From contig NZ_SRRZ01000041.1 in assembly GCF_013179805.1 (NCBI RefSeq), positions 1 to 52,212 on the forward strand: a stretch of DNA of 52,212 nucleotides. Direction: 5' to 3'. This stretch comes from Microcoleus asticus IPMA8 (GTDB lineage Bacteria; Cyanobacteriota; Cyanobacteriia; Cyanobacteriales; Microcoleaceae). The stretch's first letter is position 1. Each line of letters opens with the position of its first letter. This document shows positions 43,456 to 52,122 of this stretch, piece by piece. The position numbers and the translations under genes were made by a program. The notes under the pieces were generated by a model that saw nothing but the letters and a program-made list of their open reading frames with translations, had not been told where the DNA came from and did not search any database.

Positions 43456-44310
43456 ATGAAAATTCACTGGTATCCCGGTCACATTGCCAAAGCTGAACGG
43501 GCATTAAAAGAACAGCTAAAGCGGGTAGATGTGGTGCTCGAAGTCCGAGATGCCCGCATTCCATTGGCTACTTACCACCCCCAAATGCCGAGTTGGGTGG
43601 GCGGCAAGGCGCGAGTATTAGTCATCAACCGCATGGATATGATTGCGCCTCGCGCGCGCGAGGCGTGGGAAACATGGTTTGAGGCCCAGGGGGAAACTGC
43701 GTATTTTACTAATGCCGAGCACGGTCAAGGAGTAGACGCTGTGGCGGATGCCGTGCAGAATGCTGGGGTGCAGCTAAATAAAAGAAGGTTCGATCGAGGT
43801 ATGCTGCCCCGTCCAGTCCGCGCAGTGGTGATGGGCTTTCCAAATGTCGGAAAATCTGCTTTAATTAATCGGCTGTTAGGGCGGAGAGTGGTGGACAGTG
43901 CCCGCAGAGCTGGAGTAACTAAATCGCTCCGATGGATTCGCATTTCTGACGAAATTGAATTATTAGACGCCCCCGGAGTGATTCCCACTCGCATTAACAA
44001 TCAAGAAAATGCCATAAAATTAGCTATTTGCGAAGATATTGGCGAGGCAGCTTACGACAATCAGGTAGTAGCGGCAGCGATGGTAGATTTGCTCCAAGGG
44101 CTGGAGGCGGCTGATGAGACGTTGATATCACTATCTGGTTTCAAATCCAGGTATAAATTAGATGCAGCCTCTAGTAATGGTGAAGATTATTTGCACGAGG
44201 TAGCAAAAGACAAGTATAAAGGAGATGTCGAACGAACGGCGCGGCAAATGTTAAACGATTTTAGAACGGGTGTGTTGGGTCAGCTTACTTTGGAGTTGCC
44301 ACCGGCTTGA
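43456..44310 (+). CDS. ylqF: Ribosome biogenesis GTPase YlqF/RbgA
   Basis: Circularly permuted GTPase that helps a late step of 50S subunit assembly, 284 aa. The start MKIHWYPGHIAKAERALKEQ is the family hallmark; the frame extends upstream to 43402 only because the TTCTTCC repeat has no stops. G motifs appear in permuted order: G4 NRMD (about 57-60), G1 GFPNVGKSALIN (about 124-135), G2 around GVTKSLRW, and G3 LLDAPGVI. The C-terminal helical domain (about 195-280) is present. The gene is alone on its strand, with the stress-protein gene 235 bases upstream. Confidence 0.94.
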   Translation: MKIHWYPGHIAKAERALKEQLKRVDVVLEVRDARIPLATYHPQMPSWVGGKARVLVINRMDMIAPRAREAWETWFEAQGETAYFTNAEHGQGVDAVADAVQNAGVQLNKRRFDRGMLPRPVRAVVMGFPNVGKSALINRLLGRRVVDSARRAGVTKSLRWIRISDEIELLDAPGVIPTRINNQENAIKLAICEDIGEAAYDNQVVAAAMVDLLQGLEAADETLISLSGFKSRYKLDAASSNGEDYLHEVAKDKYKGDVERTARQMLNDFRTGVLGQLTLELPPA

Positions 44311-44329
44311 TCGGACTCGTGCCATACAA

Positions 44330-45145
44330 CTAATCAGGAATGGTATTAAAGAGGGATTTGCTGGCGCTACTAATTTGAACTTCGTCTCCTATGTGTAATA
44401 TTTTTCCGGCTGCTTGACCCGAGACTCGCATACTAACTATCAGTCGATTAAAGTGATTTAAAGACCCTCTCTTTAGCAAGTCAGGCATGATTTCCTCCTG
44501 CTTGGCTTTTAGTAGATTTTGAAAATTTGTATCGGTTGCTTTCGGGGCATAATTTTGCGTACATCGGATACAGGGGTGACCGAGATTAATAGCTTCAAAT
44601 ATTACAGTCCCTATTTTCAACGTCACTAATTTATTGGCTTCTGGGAAAAGTTGGTCTTCCCAAAAAGCCGGGACATCTCCTATTTCAATATTAGCTCGCA
44701 AGCGATGGCGCATTTCGTTAACGGAAACTCTCGGAAACCAAGATGCAACTTCGGCAATTGTTTCGGTACTTATTATGCTTGGCCCGGGCGCAGCGGTATC
44801 GTCGGGAAAGCCTGTCAGCAAATTTTCCATTAACTTGACGGGGAAACCGAAGTAGTTGCTCAACCAATATTCTATCCCTGGGCGTTCTCTATCTACATGA
44901 AAAAAAATTTCTTGTTCGGTGTCTTGTATTTTCAGGCCGGCCATTCTCTTTTGGATGTCAAAGGATAAGCGCAGAAAATGGACTCCGCTGTTGCGCTTAG
45001 TGTTAACAAGTTCTCCTGCTTCATCGCAGATGGCAAAAGAGCGATCGCCTTCTAGAGCTCCGCTGGCAAGAATAGTTGCTTGACTGACAGCTATGCCGTC
45101 AAGGGACTTGACCGGATAGATATGGATACTGGCGACGTAAGACAT
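44330..45145 (-). CDS. MOSC domain protein (YcbX-like)
   Basis: 271 aa. An N-terminal MOSC_N beta-barrel (YVASIHIYPVKSLDGIAVSQ) is followed by a MOSC domain with the conserved cysteine in HPCIRCTQ (about 194-201) that may bind molybdenum cofactor sulfur. The middle has IISTETIAEVASWF and MRHRLRANIEIG, typical of the family. Such enzymes reduce N-hydroxylated compounds or handle Moco sulfur; the physiological substrate is unknown. It is convergent with ylqF (19 bases between stops) and divergent from the carbonic anhydrase gene. Confidence 0.88.
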   Translation of the reverse strand: MSYVASIHIYPVKSLDGIAVSQATILASGALEGDRSFAICDEAGELVNTKRNSGVHFLRLSFDIQKRMAGLKIQDTEQEIFFHVDRERPGIEYWLSNYFGFPVKLMENLLTGFPDDTAAPGPSIISTETIAEVASWFPRVSVNEMRHRLRANIEIGDVPAFWEDQLFPEANKLVTLKIGTVIFEAINLGHPCIRCTQNYAPKATDTNFQNLLKAKQEEIMPDLLKRGSLNHFNRLIVSMRVSGQAAGKILHIGDEVQISSASKSLFNTIPD

Positions 45146-45512
45146 TTCGATCCATTGATAAATAATTGTAGTTTTACAATAGTCCCGACTGTTTTTAGTT
45201 CGTAGTCTGAAACCCGCGATTTTCCGTTGGTAGCGAACTTGCCGAATCGCCTTGAAACCCTTTTTCTACGGTTGGCAATCAAAAACTGTCTGAAGTATTG
45301 GTTTGAGATACATTTTAGCATCACCTGCCGGCAGAAGGATGACCGCAGTTGCCTTTAGGAAATAAAATATGAAATAGAAAGGGGCAAATTTTTGGAATTT
45401 TTAAGTTTAAATTTTGCTGTAGCTACTTGTAAAAAAAAAGTAAAGAAATAGGGTTCAGCTTGTGGTATATCTTATGCTATAAAACACCCAAAATTAAACC
45501 GAGTTGCAAGCA
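45146..45512. other. Divergent promoter region, MOSC gene / carbonic anhydrase
   Basis: AT-rich DNA with no supported gene. A run of nine A residues lies at about 45431-45439, and TATGCTATAAA near 45473-45483 could include a -10 element for the carbonic anhydrase gene. Confidence 0.4.
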
Positions 45513-46223
45513 ATGACAGAAAGCGGAAGAAGAGATATGATTTCGCGACGCAATTTAATGTTAAAGGCTGGTGCAGGGATACTGACGGCAAGCTTTGCAC
45601 CTGCGCTTTTGCAAGCTCAACCCGCAAAGGCAGAAGCAATCTCTGATATTACTCCCGACGGTGCTCTCAAGAAATTGATGGAGGGGAATCAACGCTACAT
45701 TGAGCAAAAACGGACATTTCCCGACCAAGCTCGATCGCGAATTGTAGAAGTAGCAGAGGGTCAACATCCGTTTGCAACCATCCTGGCTTGTTCTGATTCG
45801 CGGGTTGCGCCCGAAATTATTTTCGACCAAGGATTGGGGGATTTGTTTGATATCCGAGTAGCTGGAAATTTTCTCGACGATGTGGTTCTCGGCAATATGG
45901 AATATGCCGCAGTAGAATTAGGCGTGCCGCTATTAGTAATTCTGGGTCACGAACGCTGCGGTGCTGTTAAAGCGGCTTTAGATGGCAAAGCTGTGCCGGG
46001 TCACATTAGCACTTTGGTGGCGGCGATTAAACCCGCAGTTGATACCACAAAAGGTGTCCAAGGCGATGCCTGGGATAACGCAGTCAGAGCTAATGTGAAA
46101 ATCAACGTAAATAAGTTACAATCCTCGTCGCCTATTTTAGCTGAAGCAGTCAAAGCGGGCAAGCTTAAAGTTGTTGGGGGCCGCTACGATTTGGATAGCG
46201 GCAAAGTAGAGATAATTGCTTGA
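45513..46223 (+). CDS. Tat-exported beta-class carbonic anhydrase
   Basis: 236 aa from the ATG at 45513 (a TTG lies nine bases earlier). A twin-arginine signal, SRRNLMLKAGAGILTAS at about 11-27, ends near AKAEA, so the folded enzyme is probably exported to periplasm or lumen. The beta-CA core is complete: zinc ligands Cys93, His146 and Cys149 in LACSDSRV and GHERCG, with Asp95/Arg97 as the catalytic dyad. It interconverts CO2 and bicarbonate, here outside the cytoplasm, which fits inorganic-carbon uptake. It is clearly different from the carboxysomal CcaA by its export signal. It is monocistronic and followed by a dispersed hairpin repeat. Confidence 0.92.
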   Translation: MTESGRRDMISRRNLMLKAGAGILTASFAPALLQAQPAKAEAISDITPDGALKKLMEGNQRYIEQKRTFPDQARSRIVEVAEGQHPFATILACSDSRVAPEIIFDQGLGDLFDIRVAGNFLDDVVLGNMEYAAVELGVPLLVILGHERCGAVKAALDGKAVPGHISTLVAAIKPAVDTTKGVQGDAWDNAVRANVKINVNKLQSSSPILAEAVKAGKLKVVGGRYDLDSGKVEIIA

Positions 46224-46257
46224 TTTTGCTGGCATCTCATATCTTGGAATATTTTTA

Positions 46258-46331
46258 ATGAACAGGCTTTCCGGCCTGTTCCACAATGCGAGAATTTGAT
46301 TGTGGGGTGGGCATCCGGCCCGCCCATAAAA
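46258..46331. repeat. Dispersed hairpin repeat (ACAGGC / GGGTGGGC type)
   Basis: AACAGGC-TTTCC-GGCCTGTT hairpin followed by TTGTGGGGTGGGC-ATCC-GGCCCGCCC. The same two-hairpin architecture is at 48303-48374 and, reversed, in polA. It lies between converging genes and may also work as a terminator. Confidence 0.75.
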
Positions 46332-46344
46332 GCCATAATTTCAG

Positions 46345-47532
46345 TTACATTAAACCCATTTCTTGCAGTCCCCGGCGCAGGCGTTCTGCTTCAAATGGGC
46401 GGCGCTGTTGGTGAAGGGCGATCGCTCTTTTGAATTCGGCTAAACTCTCTGGCATTTTGCCAATTTTCAGCAGCGCTACTGCCAAGTTTTGATGAGCTTC
46501 GGCGTGTTCGGGAGCGATTTTAATCGCTTGTCGGTAATAGGCGATCGCATCTGCTAAATTTCCGGCTGCCTTCAAAGTCAGTCCTAAATTGTAGTGACCT
46601 GTGGCAAAACTGGGGTCAATTTTTAAAGCTGCTTTGTAAGCTTTTTCAGCCGATTTCAAATCTCCTTCATCTTTGAGCAAATTGCCCAAATTATTGTAAG
46701 CGCCCAACTTGAGCGCCGGAATCACATCTGTATTAATTGCCGCTTGATAGTGTTCTTTGGCTTTAACAAATTGCTGCTGCTGGCGGTAAGCAATTCCCAA
46801 ATGATAGTTGAGTTCGTAAACAATAGAATCATCAATTGCCGCAGCAGCCAAGCCCCTAGTTAATAAATCTATTCCCCGCCCAATTTGCCCTATTTCTACA
46901 TACAAAGCGCCTAATTTGCTACAAGCATAAGCATCGTTTGGATAATAAGCGATGTAGCGTTCCATTGCTGCTTGAGCTTTTTGGAATTTACTTTTTGCTG
47001 CGATCGCATCTTTTTGATAACCAGAGTGCCAAATCGCCACATCGGGGAGAGAAGCTATTTTCCATGTTGGTTCCCTATGCAAAATCTCAGCCACGCTGTC
47101 GTCTACCATTGCGTGGTAAGGGCGAGAAAATCGGATGTCGGGGCGATTGCGAAACAATCGAGACACTAGGGAATAGGGAGATTGAGAGGCACCGATTTCT
47201 TGGCGGATGAGATTTATTAAGAGCAGCCGATCGCTCTGAATGCCCTCCTTAATTTGAGGTAAAATCTGCGGTACCAAAACCTCGTCGGCATCCAACACCA
47301 AAATCCAGTCGCCCTGGGCGTGCTTCAGACACTCGTTGCGCGCCGCTGCGAAGTCGTCGCACCACTCAAAGTCATAAACCCTCGCGCCATATCCTCGGGC
47401 GACTTCACGGGTGCGATCGCCCGATCCCGTATCCACCACCACTATTTCGTCCACAACACCCTTAACGCTGTCCAAAGTCCGCGACAGTGTTGCCTCTTCA
47501 TTCTTCACAATCATGCACAGAGTCAGATCCAT
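46345..47532 (-). CDS. Glycosyltransferase family 2 fused to TPR repeats
   Basis: 395 aa from the ATG at 47532; the frame extends three codons to a TTG, and GAGGAAAG upstream could serve either. Residues 1-225 are a short GT-A domain: LTLCMIVKNEEATLSRTLDS, VVVDTGSGDRT, and the metal-binding LVLDADE at about 78-84. From about 200, at least five TPRs follow (for example AYNNLGNLLKDEGDLKSAEK; GHYNLGLTLKAAGNLADAIA; AHQNLAVALLKIGKMPESLA). The architecture is common in cyanobacteria and is linked to glycan or glycopeptide synthesis; the acceptor is unknown. Confidence 0.9.
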   Translation of the reverse strand: MDLTLCMIVKNEEATLSRTLDSVKGVVDEIVVVDTGSGDRTREVARGYGARVYDFEWCDDFAAARNECLKHAQGDWILVLDADEVLVPQILPQIKEGIQSDRLLLINLIRQEIGASQSPYSLVSRLFRNRPDIRFSRPYHAMVDDSVAEILHREPTWKIASLPDVAIWHSGYQKDAIAAKSKFQKAQAAMERYIAYYPNDAYACSKLGALYVEIGQIGRGIDLLTRGLAAAAIDDSIVYELNYHLGIAYRQQQQFVKAKEHYQAAINTDVIPALKLGAYNNLGNLLKDEGDLKSAEKAYKAALKIDPSFATGHYNLGLTLKAAGNLADAIAYYRQAIKIAPEHAEAHQNLAVALLKIGKMPESLAEFKRAIALHQQRRPFEAERLRRGLQEMGLM

Positions 47533-47830
47533 CGGGCGCAAACTTTCCTCGTTTCACAAAATTATTGTAATTTTTTTACCAGTAAAACACAAAAAGTCCC
47601 AGAAAAAATTCTCCTATTTCCTTTTTGCCTTGAGCATAAGTACCTTTCTTCCCTGGAAAAAGTGGGTTAACTCTTTTGAGATATTAAAAAGCCTCAAACT
47701 CGGACGATTCCTCAGAAATCCTACCACTTTCGATTCTTCCCTACGGTAGAGGTAAGGACGGGAGAGCAGTTGTTATTCTAAGAACATAAGACAGAGAACG
47801 AGAAAAGTTAAGCATTCAGGAGAAACGGAA

Positions 47831-48100
47831 ATGGGAATTATTGCTTGGATTGTTTTAGGACTGATTGCCGGTGCGATCGCCAAAGCCATTTATCCGGGAA
47901 CTCAAGGTGGCGGTTTTCTGGCCACAACAGGCTTAGGAATTGTGGGTGCGCTAGTGGGAGGTTATCTAGGTCAAGTCTTGCTCGGGACGAGCGGGGGAGC
48001 TTCCTTCGGAGTAATATCTCTACCCAGCATAGCTTTTGCAGTTGTAGGTGCGATCGTGGTACTTTTCATCTGGGGATTGTTAACTCAGCGTGCTGCATAA
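47831..48100 (+). CDS. GlsB/YeaQ/YmgE family small membrane protein
   Basis: 89 aa of the transglycosylase-associated protein family. Three hydrophobic segments (IIAWIVLGLIAGAIAKAI, FLATTGLGIVGALVGGYLG and IAFAVVGAIVVLFIWGLL) with Gly-rich turns (YPGTQGGG) are diagnostic. AGGAGAAACGG lies just before the ATG, a strong binding site. Family members are often stress-induced; no enzymatic activity is shown, despite the name. A hairpin terminator follows 42 bases after the stop. Confidence 0.88.
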   Translation: MGIIAWIVLGLIAGAIAKAIYPGTQGGGFLATTGLGIVGALVGGYLGQVLLGTSGGASFGVISLPSIAFAVVGAIVVLFIWGLLTQRAA

Positions 48101-48142
48101 CAAATATTGCCAATTCCCAGTCGATCGACTTTTAGGGTATTC

Positions 48143-48175
48143 AAAAACCCGGTTTCTAGAAGAAACCGGGTTTTT
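48143..48175 (+). terminator. Terminator of the GlsB-type gene
   Basis: Perfect 15-base arms AAAAACCCGGTTTCT / AGAAACCGGGTTTTT with a 3-base loop. Closely related to the desA terminator, so it may be a repeat recruited as terminator; the A/T ends make it bidirectional. Confidence 0.88.
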
Positions 48176-48287
48176 CAGTGGTTTGTAGGGTGCTTCAGCC
48201 TACTCATACCAAATCCGCGTTAAAAACCGCGATCGCACTCAGCGTTTGAAACGGTTCAAGAGTCAAACTTTCGCCAGATCTCACCTC

Positions 48288-48395
48288 TTGCACCATTCTC
48301 AAGAACAGGCAAGATGCCTGTGAAGCGAAGACGAAGTTTTGTTGTGGGGTGGGCAGGAGATCCCGCCCGCAAAAGGCTTATTGAGAATGGTGCAA
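48288..48395. repeat. 108-base MITE-like element with two inner hairpins
   Basis: Perfect 15-base terminal inverted repeats, TTGCACCATTCTCAA (48288-48302) and its complement (48381-48395). Inside lie ACAGGCA-AGA-TGCCTGT and the GGGTGGGC ... GCCCGCCC-type hairpin, the same pair as at 46258 and in polA. Confidence 0.75.
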
Positions 48396-48463
48396 CATCT
48401 CAGTGCGAGCAGAGGGGGACTGAAGAATAAAGGGGTAAAAATCCCGGATTTGGTATCAATTAA

Positions 48464-50284
48464 TTAATCAATCCGCAAATTGAAAGGCAAGCGAACATAA
48501 ATCCCCTGCGGGTCGTTCATCGACCCGATCGCAGCCAATTCATCCTGCATTTTCTTAACTTCAGCAGTCAGTGGGTCTAGTTTGGCGGCTGGTTTCAAAA
48601 CGCGAACGCCTGAAAGTCTTTCCAAAATTCGCTCCTCGAAACTGCGGCGTTTTGGATATTCTTCCAACTGCCAATTGTCGCCGAGTTTAGCTTGCTTAGC
48701 CGCCTCTTTGACAGCATCTTCAAGGCCGCCAATTTCATCGACTAAACCCAACTGTTTCGCGGCCGTACCAGACCACACCCTGCCTTGAGCAATTTCTTGT
48801 ACCTTGTTTTTCGGCAGTTTGCGGGAGTCGGCGACTTTAGTAATAAATCGATCGTAAATGCGATCGACTATTCTCTGAATATTCGCCAATTCTTGAGGAT
48901 TTTTCGGGCGGGAAACCGTGTTAGTATCCGCAAAGCGGCCGGTTTTCACAACGTCCCAAGTCAGGCCGTTGTTAGCAGCCAACTTTTGGGCGTTGAACAG
49001 CATTCCAAAAACGCCGATAGAACCAGTAATCGTATTCGGTTCGGCAAAAATGCGGCTGGAACCCATCGCAATCCAATAGCCGCCGGAAGCTGCTAAATTG
49101 CCCATCGAAACGATAACTGGTTTCTTTTTCCCCGTCAGCATAACTTCGCGCCCGATGACTTCGGCCGCCGTCGCGCTGCCTCCGGGACTGTTGACTCGCA
49201 AAACTACTGCTTTTACGTCGTCATCTTCTCGAATTTTCCGCATTTCTAGAGCGATGCGATCGCCTCCTACTTTAGTCGGACCCCCTTCCCCGTCTACAAT
49301 CTCTCCCTCGGCGTAAAGTATAGCAATTTGGTTTTTCTTGTCAGCGCGAGTTGAGTTTTTATCGTCAGCAATTCTGGCGTAGTTTTTCAAACTAATTTGC
49401 TTGAAAGATTTGTGTTCGCGATCGGTTCCTGTCAGTTTTTTAAGTTCGCTCGCAATTTCGTCAAAGTATACAACTTTATCAACTAACTTGCTTTTGAGAG
49501 CTTCGTCAGCCATCAAAGTTCCGCCCTTATCTGCAACCGCTTGCAGTTGGGGAACGGTCACTTTACGGTTCGGCCCGACAGTTTTCAGGTATTCTCCCCA
49601 CATATCTCCGAGCAACTTTTGAGTTTGCTGGCGATTTTCGGGACTCATTTTTGTGAGCAAAAACGGCTCAACGGCTGACTTGTATTTGCCGACACGAGTC
49701 ACTTGAACTCCCAAACCGTATTTCTCCAAAGCACCGGTGAAAAACATTGCCTGACTGCTAAAACCGTTGAGTTCCAAAGCCCCGTAAGGATTGATTGCAA
49801 TTGTATTAGCAACGGAACCGAGGTAATAATCTCGCTCGCTCCAGTCCATCTGGTAAGCAAAAATGGGTTTTTTGGCATCTCGGAAACGCTGCAAGGCCGA
49901 TCGAACTTCTTTGAGATTGGCAAACCCGCTGCTGCTCGAATCCGAGCTGCCTTCGAGATAAATGCCAACTATTTTCGGGTCTTTCTTCGCAGATTCGATC
50001 GCGTCTAAAACAGTCCGCAGCGTCACTGTATCGCCGGAATCCTCCGAAAGCACTTCTTCAATCGCCGCGCTAGTGCTGCGGCTCGGTTTGCTGTCGGTGA
50101 TATTTAAAGAAAGGTCTAATACCAATACAGACTTATCTTTAACTTGCGGGCCTGAATCTTTAGACGACGATGCCGCCAGAGCAATTAGCAGTACCAGTCC
50201 CCCCAATCCGATGCTGCCCAGCAGCAACAATCCGAGGAAGGTTCCCAGCAAACTTGCACAGGTATATTTTAGGAAATCTTTCAT
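48464..50284 (-). CDS. sppA: Signal peptide peptidase SppA (67K type)
   Basis: Membrane-bound serine protease with a Ser/Lys dyad, 606 aa, the long two-repeat form. One N-terminal membrane helix spans about 10-38 (SLLGTFLGLLLLGSIGLGGL). The general base lysine is in VGKYKSAVEPF (about 201), and the nucleophile serine is in NLAASGGYW (about 397), each in one of the two ClpP-like halves. The halves carry the paired strands AVVLRVNSPGGSATAAEVIG and ITGSIGVFGM. In cyanobacteria this enzyme is connected with phycobilisome and light acclimation as well as signal peptide removal (literature knowledge, not seen here). Heptamer repeats lie upstream. Confidence 0.94.
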   Translation of the reverse strand: MKDFLKYTCASLLGTFLGLLLLGSIGLGGLVLLIALAASSSKDSGPQVKDKSVLVLDLSLNITDSKPSRSTSAAIEEVLSEDSGDTVTLRTVLDAIESAKKDPKIVGIYLEGSSDSSSSGFANLKEVRSALQRFRDAKKPIFAYQMDWSERDYYLGSVANTIAINPYGALELNGFSSQAMFFTGALEKYGLGVQVTRVGKYKSAVEPFLLTKMSPENRQQTQKLLGDMWGEYLKTVGPNRKVTVPQLQAVADKGGTLMADEALKSKLVDKVVYFDEIASELKKLTGTDREHKSFKQISLKNYARIADDKNSTRADKKNQIAILYAEGEIVDGEGGPTKVGGDRIALEMRKIREDDDVKAVVLRVNSPGGSATAAEVIGREVMLTGKKKPVIVSMGNLAASGGYWIAMGSSRIFAEPNTITGSIGVFGMLFNAQKLAANNGLTWDVVKTGRFADTNTVSRPKNPQELANIQRIVDRIYDRFITKVADSRKLPKNKVQEIAQGRVWSGTAAKQLGLVDEIGGLEDAVKEAAKQAKLGDNWQLEEYPKRRSFEERILERLSGVRVLKPAAKLDPLTAEVKKMQDELAAIGSMNDPQGIYVRLPFNLRID

Positions 50285-50288
50285 TAGA

Positions 50289-50335
50289 TAATTGGTTATT
50301 GGTAATTAGTCATCAGTCATTAGTCATTAGTTATA
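50289..50335. repeat. Heptamer repeats (TTGGTAA / CATTAGT types)
   Basis: Short arrays of TTGGT(T/A)A and then CAT(C/T)AGT heptamers immediately upstream of sppA. Confidence 0.8.
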
Positions 50336-50479
50336 TCAAATCAGGTTAGAGCTGAATGATACCGAGCGTGCAAGTGTCCCGCTCGCACTGCACTCGGAAA
50401 AATATTATTCCGATGTCGGCGGAAACGATATTATTCGTCATTCCTGCAAGTAGGATTGAGCACTTATCTGCTGTCGTTA

Positions 50480-50546
50480 GTTATTAGCTAATGACTAATG
50501 ACTGTTGACTGATGACTGTTGACTAATGACTGCTGACTGCTGACTC
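50480..50546. repeat. Heptamer repeat (TGACTAA / TGACTGT / TGACTGC)
   Basis: About eight tandem 7-base units with core TGACT and two variable bases, just after the isomerase gene (which is on the minus strand). Confidence 0.85.
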
Positions 50547-50550
50547 ACTT

Positions 50551-51600
50551 TTATCTTAACCTTTCCAAAACTCCAGAATATTTTAACTCATCCAAGTTAG
50601 CGCAGCCCGTACAGAACATCACGGTGGCGATTTCTGCAATTAAAACCTCAGCTAGAACGCCTGCGGCTGATTCCGATTCCGCTGCGGCTTCTAGAAACGG
50701 CCGCGCCAGTCCCGCAATATCCGCGCCGAGGGCGAGAGCCTTCGCTGCATCCAACCCATTCTGCAAGCCTCCAGAGGCAATCAGAGGAACATCCGGCGCT
50801 ACGGCGCGGGTGCTGACAATGCACTCGGCTGTCGGTATTCCCCAGTCGGCAAATGTTGTGCCCAACCTGCGCTGCTTGCTATCTTTAGCTCGCTTTCCTT
50901 CTATTTTTGCCCAAGAAGTCCCTCCGGCCCCGGCAATGTCGATCGCACCTACTCCCGCGGCGAGCAATTTTTTTGCCATGTTCCCTGAAATACCGTTGCC
51001 GACTTCTTTAGCAATAACTGGTACTGGTAATTTATCGCACAATTTGGCTATTTTATCTAGGAGTCCTTTAAAGTTAGTATCGCCTTCGGTTTGAACGCAC
51101 TCTTGCAGCGGATTTAGATGCAAAATTAGGGCATCTGCTTCGAGAATATCAACAATTTTTTGGCACTCTTCCAAACCGTAACTGTAGTTTAATTGAACGG
51201 CTCCGATATTGGCAAATAGCAGAATATCTGGAGCGCGGCGACGGACGGCAAATGTAGGAGCTAGTTGAGGTTTTTCTACGATGATTCGCTGGGAACCGAC
51301 TCCCATTGCCAGTTTGTATTCTTGAGCAACATCGGCGAGGCGATAATTGATTGTCTGAGCTAATTCTGTGCCGCCGGTCATTGAGGAAATTAGCAGGGGA
51401 ACGGCTAGTTTTTTGCCGAGAAATGTGGAGGTTAAATCGATTTCAGTGCGATCGAGTTCTGGCAAACAGCAGTGAGCAAAACGGTAGCGTTCGAGGCCGC
51501 TGGTAGTTTCGCGAAATTGTACGTCTTCTTCGAGGCAGATCCGCAGGTGGTCTGCTTTGCGCGTTTCGGTTTGCGACGGGGAGGTTAGCGGCAAGTTCAC
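50551..51600 (-). CDS. fni: Type 2 isopentenyl-diphosphate delta-isomerase
   Basis: FMN- and NADPH-dependent interconversion of IPP and DMAPP for carotenoid, phytol and quinone synthesis; 349 aa, normal length. Recognised by TRKADHLRICLE near the start, the FMN-loop SSMTGGTELA (about 73-82), the catalytic region ALILHLNPLQECVQTEGD (about 155-172, with the key Gln), VIAKEVGNGIS, the flavin-phosphate GAGGTSWAKIE and the C-terminal IASGGLQNGLDAAKALALGA. A cysteine pair (MFCTGCANL) sits near the end. No binding site is obvious before the ATG. Monocistronic. Confidence 0.96.
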   Translation of the reverse strand: MNLPLTSPSQTETRKADHLRICLEEDVQFRETTSGLERYRFAHCCLPELDRTEIDLTSTFLGKKLAVPLLISSMTGGTELAQTINYRLADVAQEYKLAMGVGSQRIIVEKPQLAPTFAVRRRAPDILLFANIGAVQLNYSYGLEECQKIVDILEADALILHLNPLQECVQTEGDTNFKGLLDKIAKLCDKLPVPVIAKEVGNGISGNMAKKLLAAGVGAIDIAGAGGTSWAKIEGKRAKDSKQRRLGTTFADWGIPTAECIVSTRAVAPDVPLIASGGLQNGLDAAKALALGADIAGLARPFLEAAAESESAAGVLAEVLIAEIATVMFCTGCANLDELKYSGVLERLR

Positions 51601-51735
51601 AGTAGCTATTTGGGGAAAGAGTTGTGATGTGGGAATATAGCAATTTTATTTCATTTTTGAATTTTTTAATGAACTGCAGAGAGCGCAGAAGAAAAGAAAA
51701 GAGAGATGTTCGCAACATCTGCAATGGTTGCTGTA

Positions 51736-52122
51736 TTATCCAGGAACGGTCAGCGCCTTTCCATTATCTGAAGGTTTCAACTTCAGCAAAAAAGGAACTG
51801 CTTTTTGCACCCATGCTTTGACTGACGTGTAACTTGCCGCATCTTCTCCGAAAGAAATTTCCAGCATATCCGTGTGAATTATCCCCGGATTCAAAGGAAC
51901 CGCCGCCATACCTCCGGGCAATTCTTGAGCGAGCGATCGCGTAAGTCCTTCTATCGCCCACTTAGAAGCGCAATAGGGCGCAACTTCCGGCGAAGTTGAC
52001 CTTCCCCAACCAGAACTCAAGTTGACAATTATGCCGCTTTTTCGAGCAATCATTGCCGGGACAAAGTGACGAATTACATTAGCAGTACCTTTAATATTAA
52101 CATCAATTACCTGCGAAAATTC
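51736..52122 (-). pseudogene. Short-chain dehydrogenase, 5' part missing
   Basis: The C-terminal two thirds of a classical SDR: EFSQVIDVNIKGTANVIRHF, the catalytic Ser in VNLSSGWGR, and Tyr-Lys in YCASKWAIEGL, then LNPGIIHTDML. The NAD(P)-binding TGxxxGxG motif and first strands are absent. The frame stays open to an ATG at 52197, but the residues there (MTLCVLCLFFFLCYRYLL) are hydrophobic and not SDR-like. Homology therefore breaks at about 52122, by an insertion or rearrangement whose other side lies beyond the window. The 3' end is complete. With the cofactor loop gone, it cannot be active as it stands. Confidence 0.72.

Larger units (their letters stand above)
48101..48463. other. Intergenic region with terminator and nested repeat element
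   Basis: Contains the terminator at 48143-48175 and the 108-base element with 15-base terminal repeats at 48288-48395. No gene is supported. Confidence 0.5.

Noticed and set aside
46345..47532. Glycosyltransferase-TPR fusion as novel
   Set aside because: This domain combination is common in cyanobacteria.
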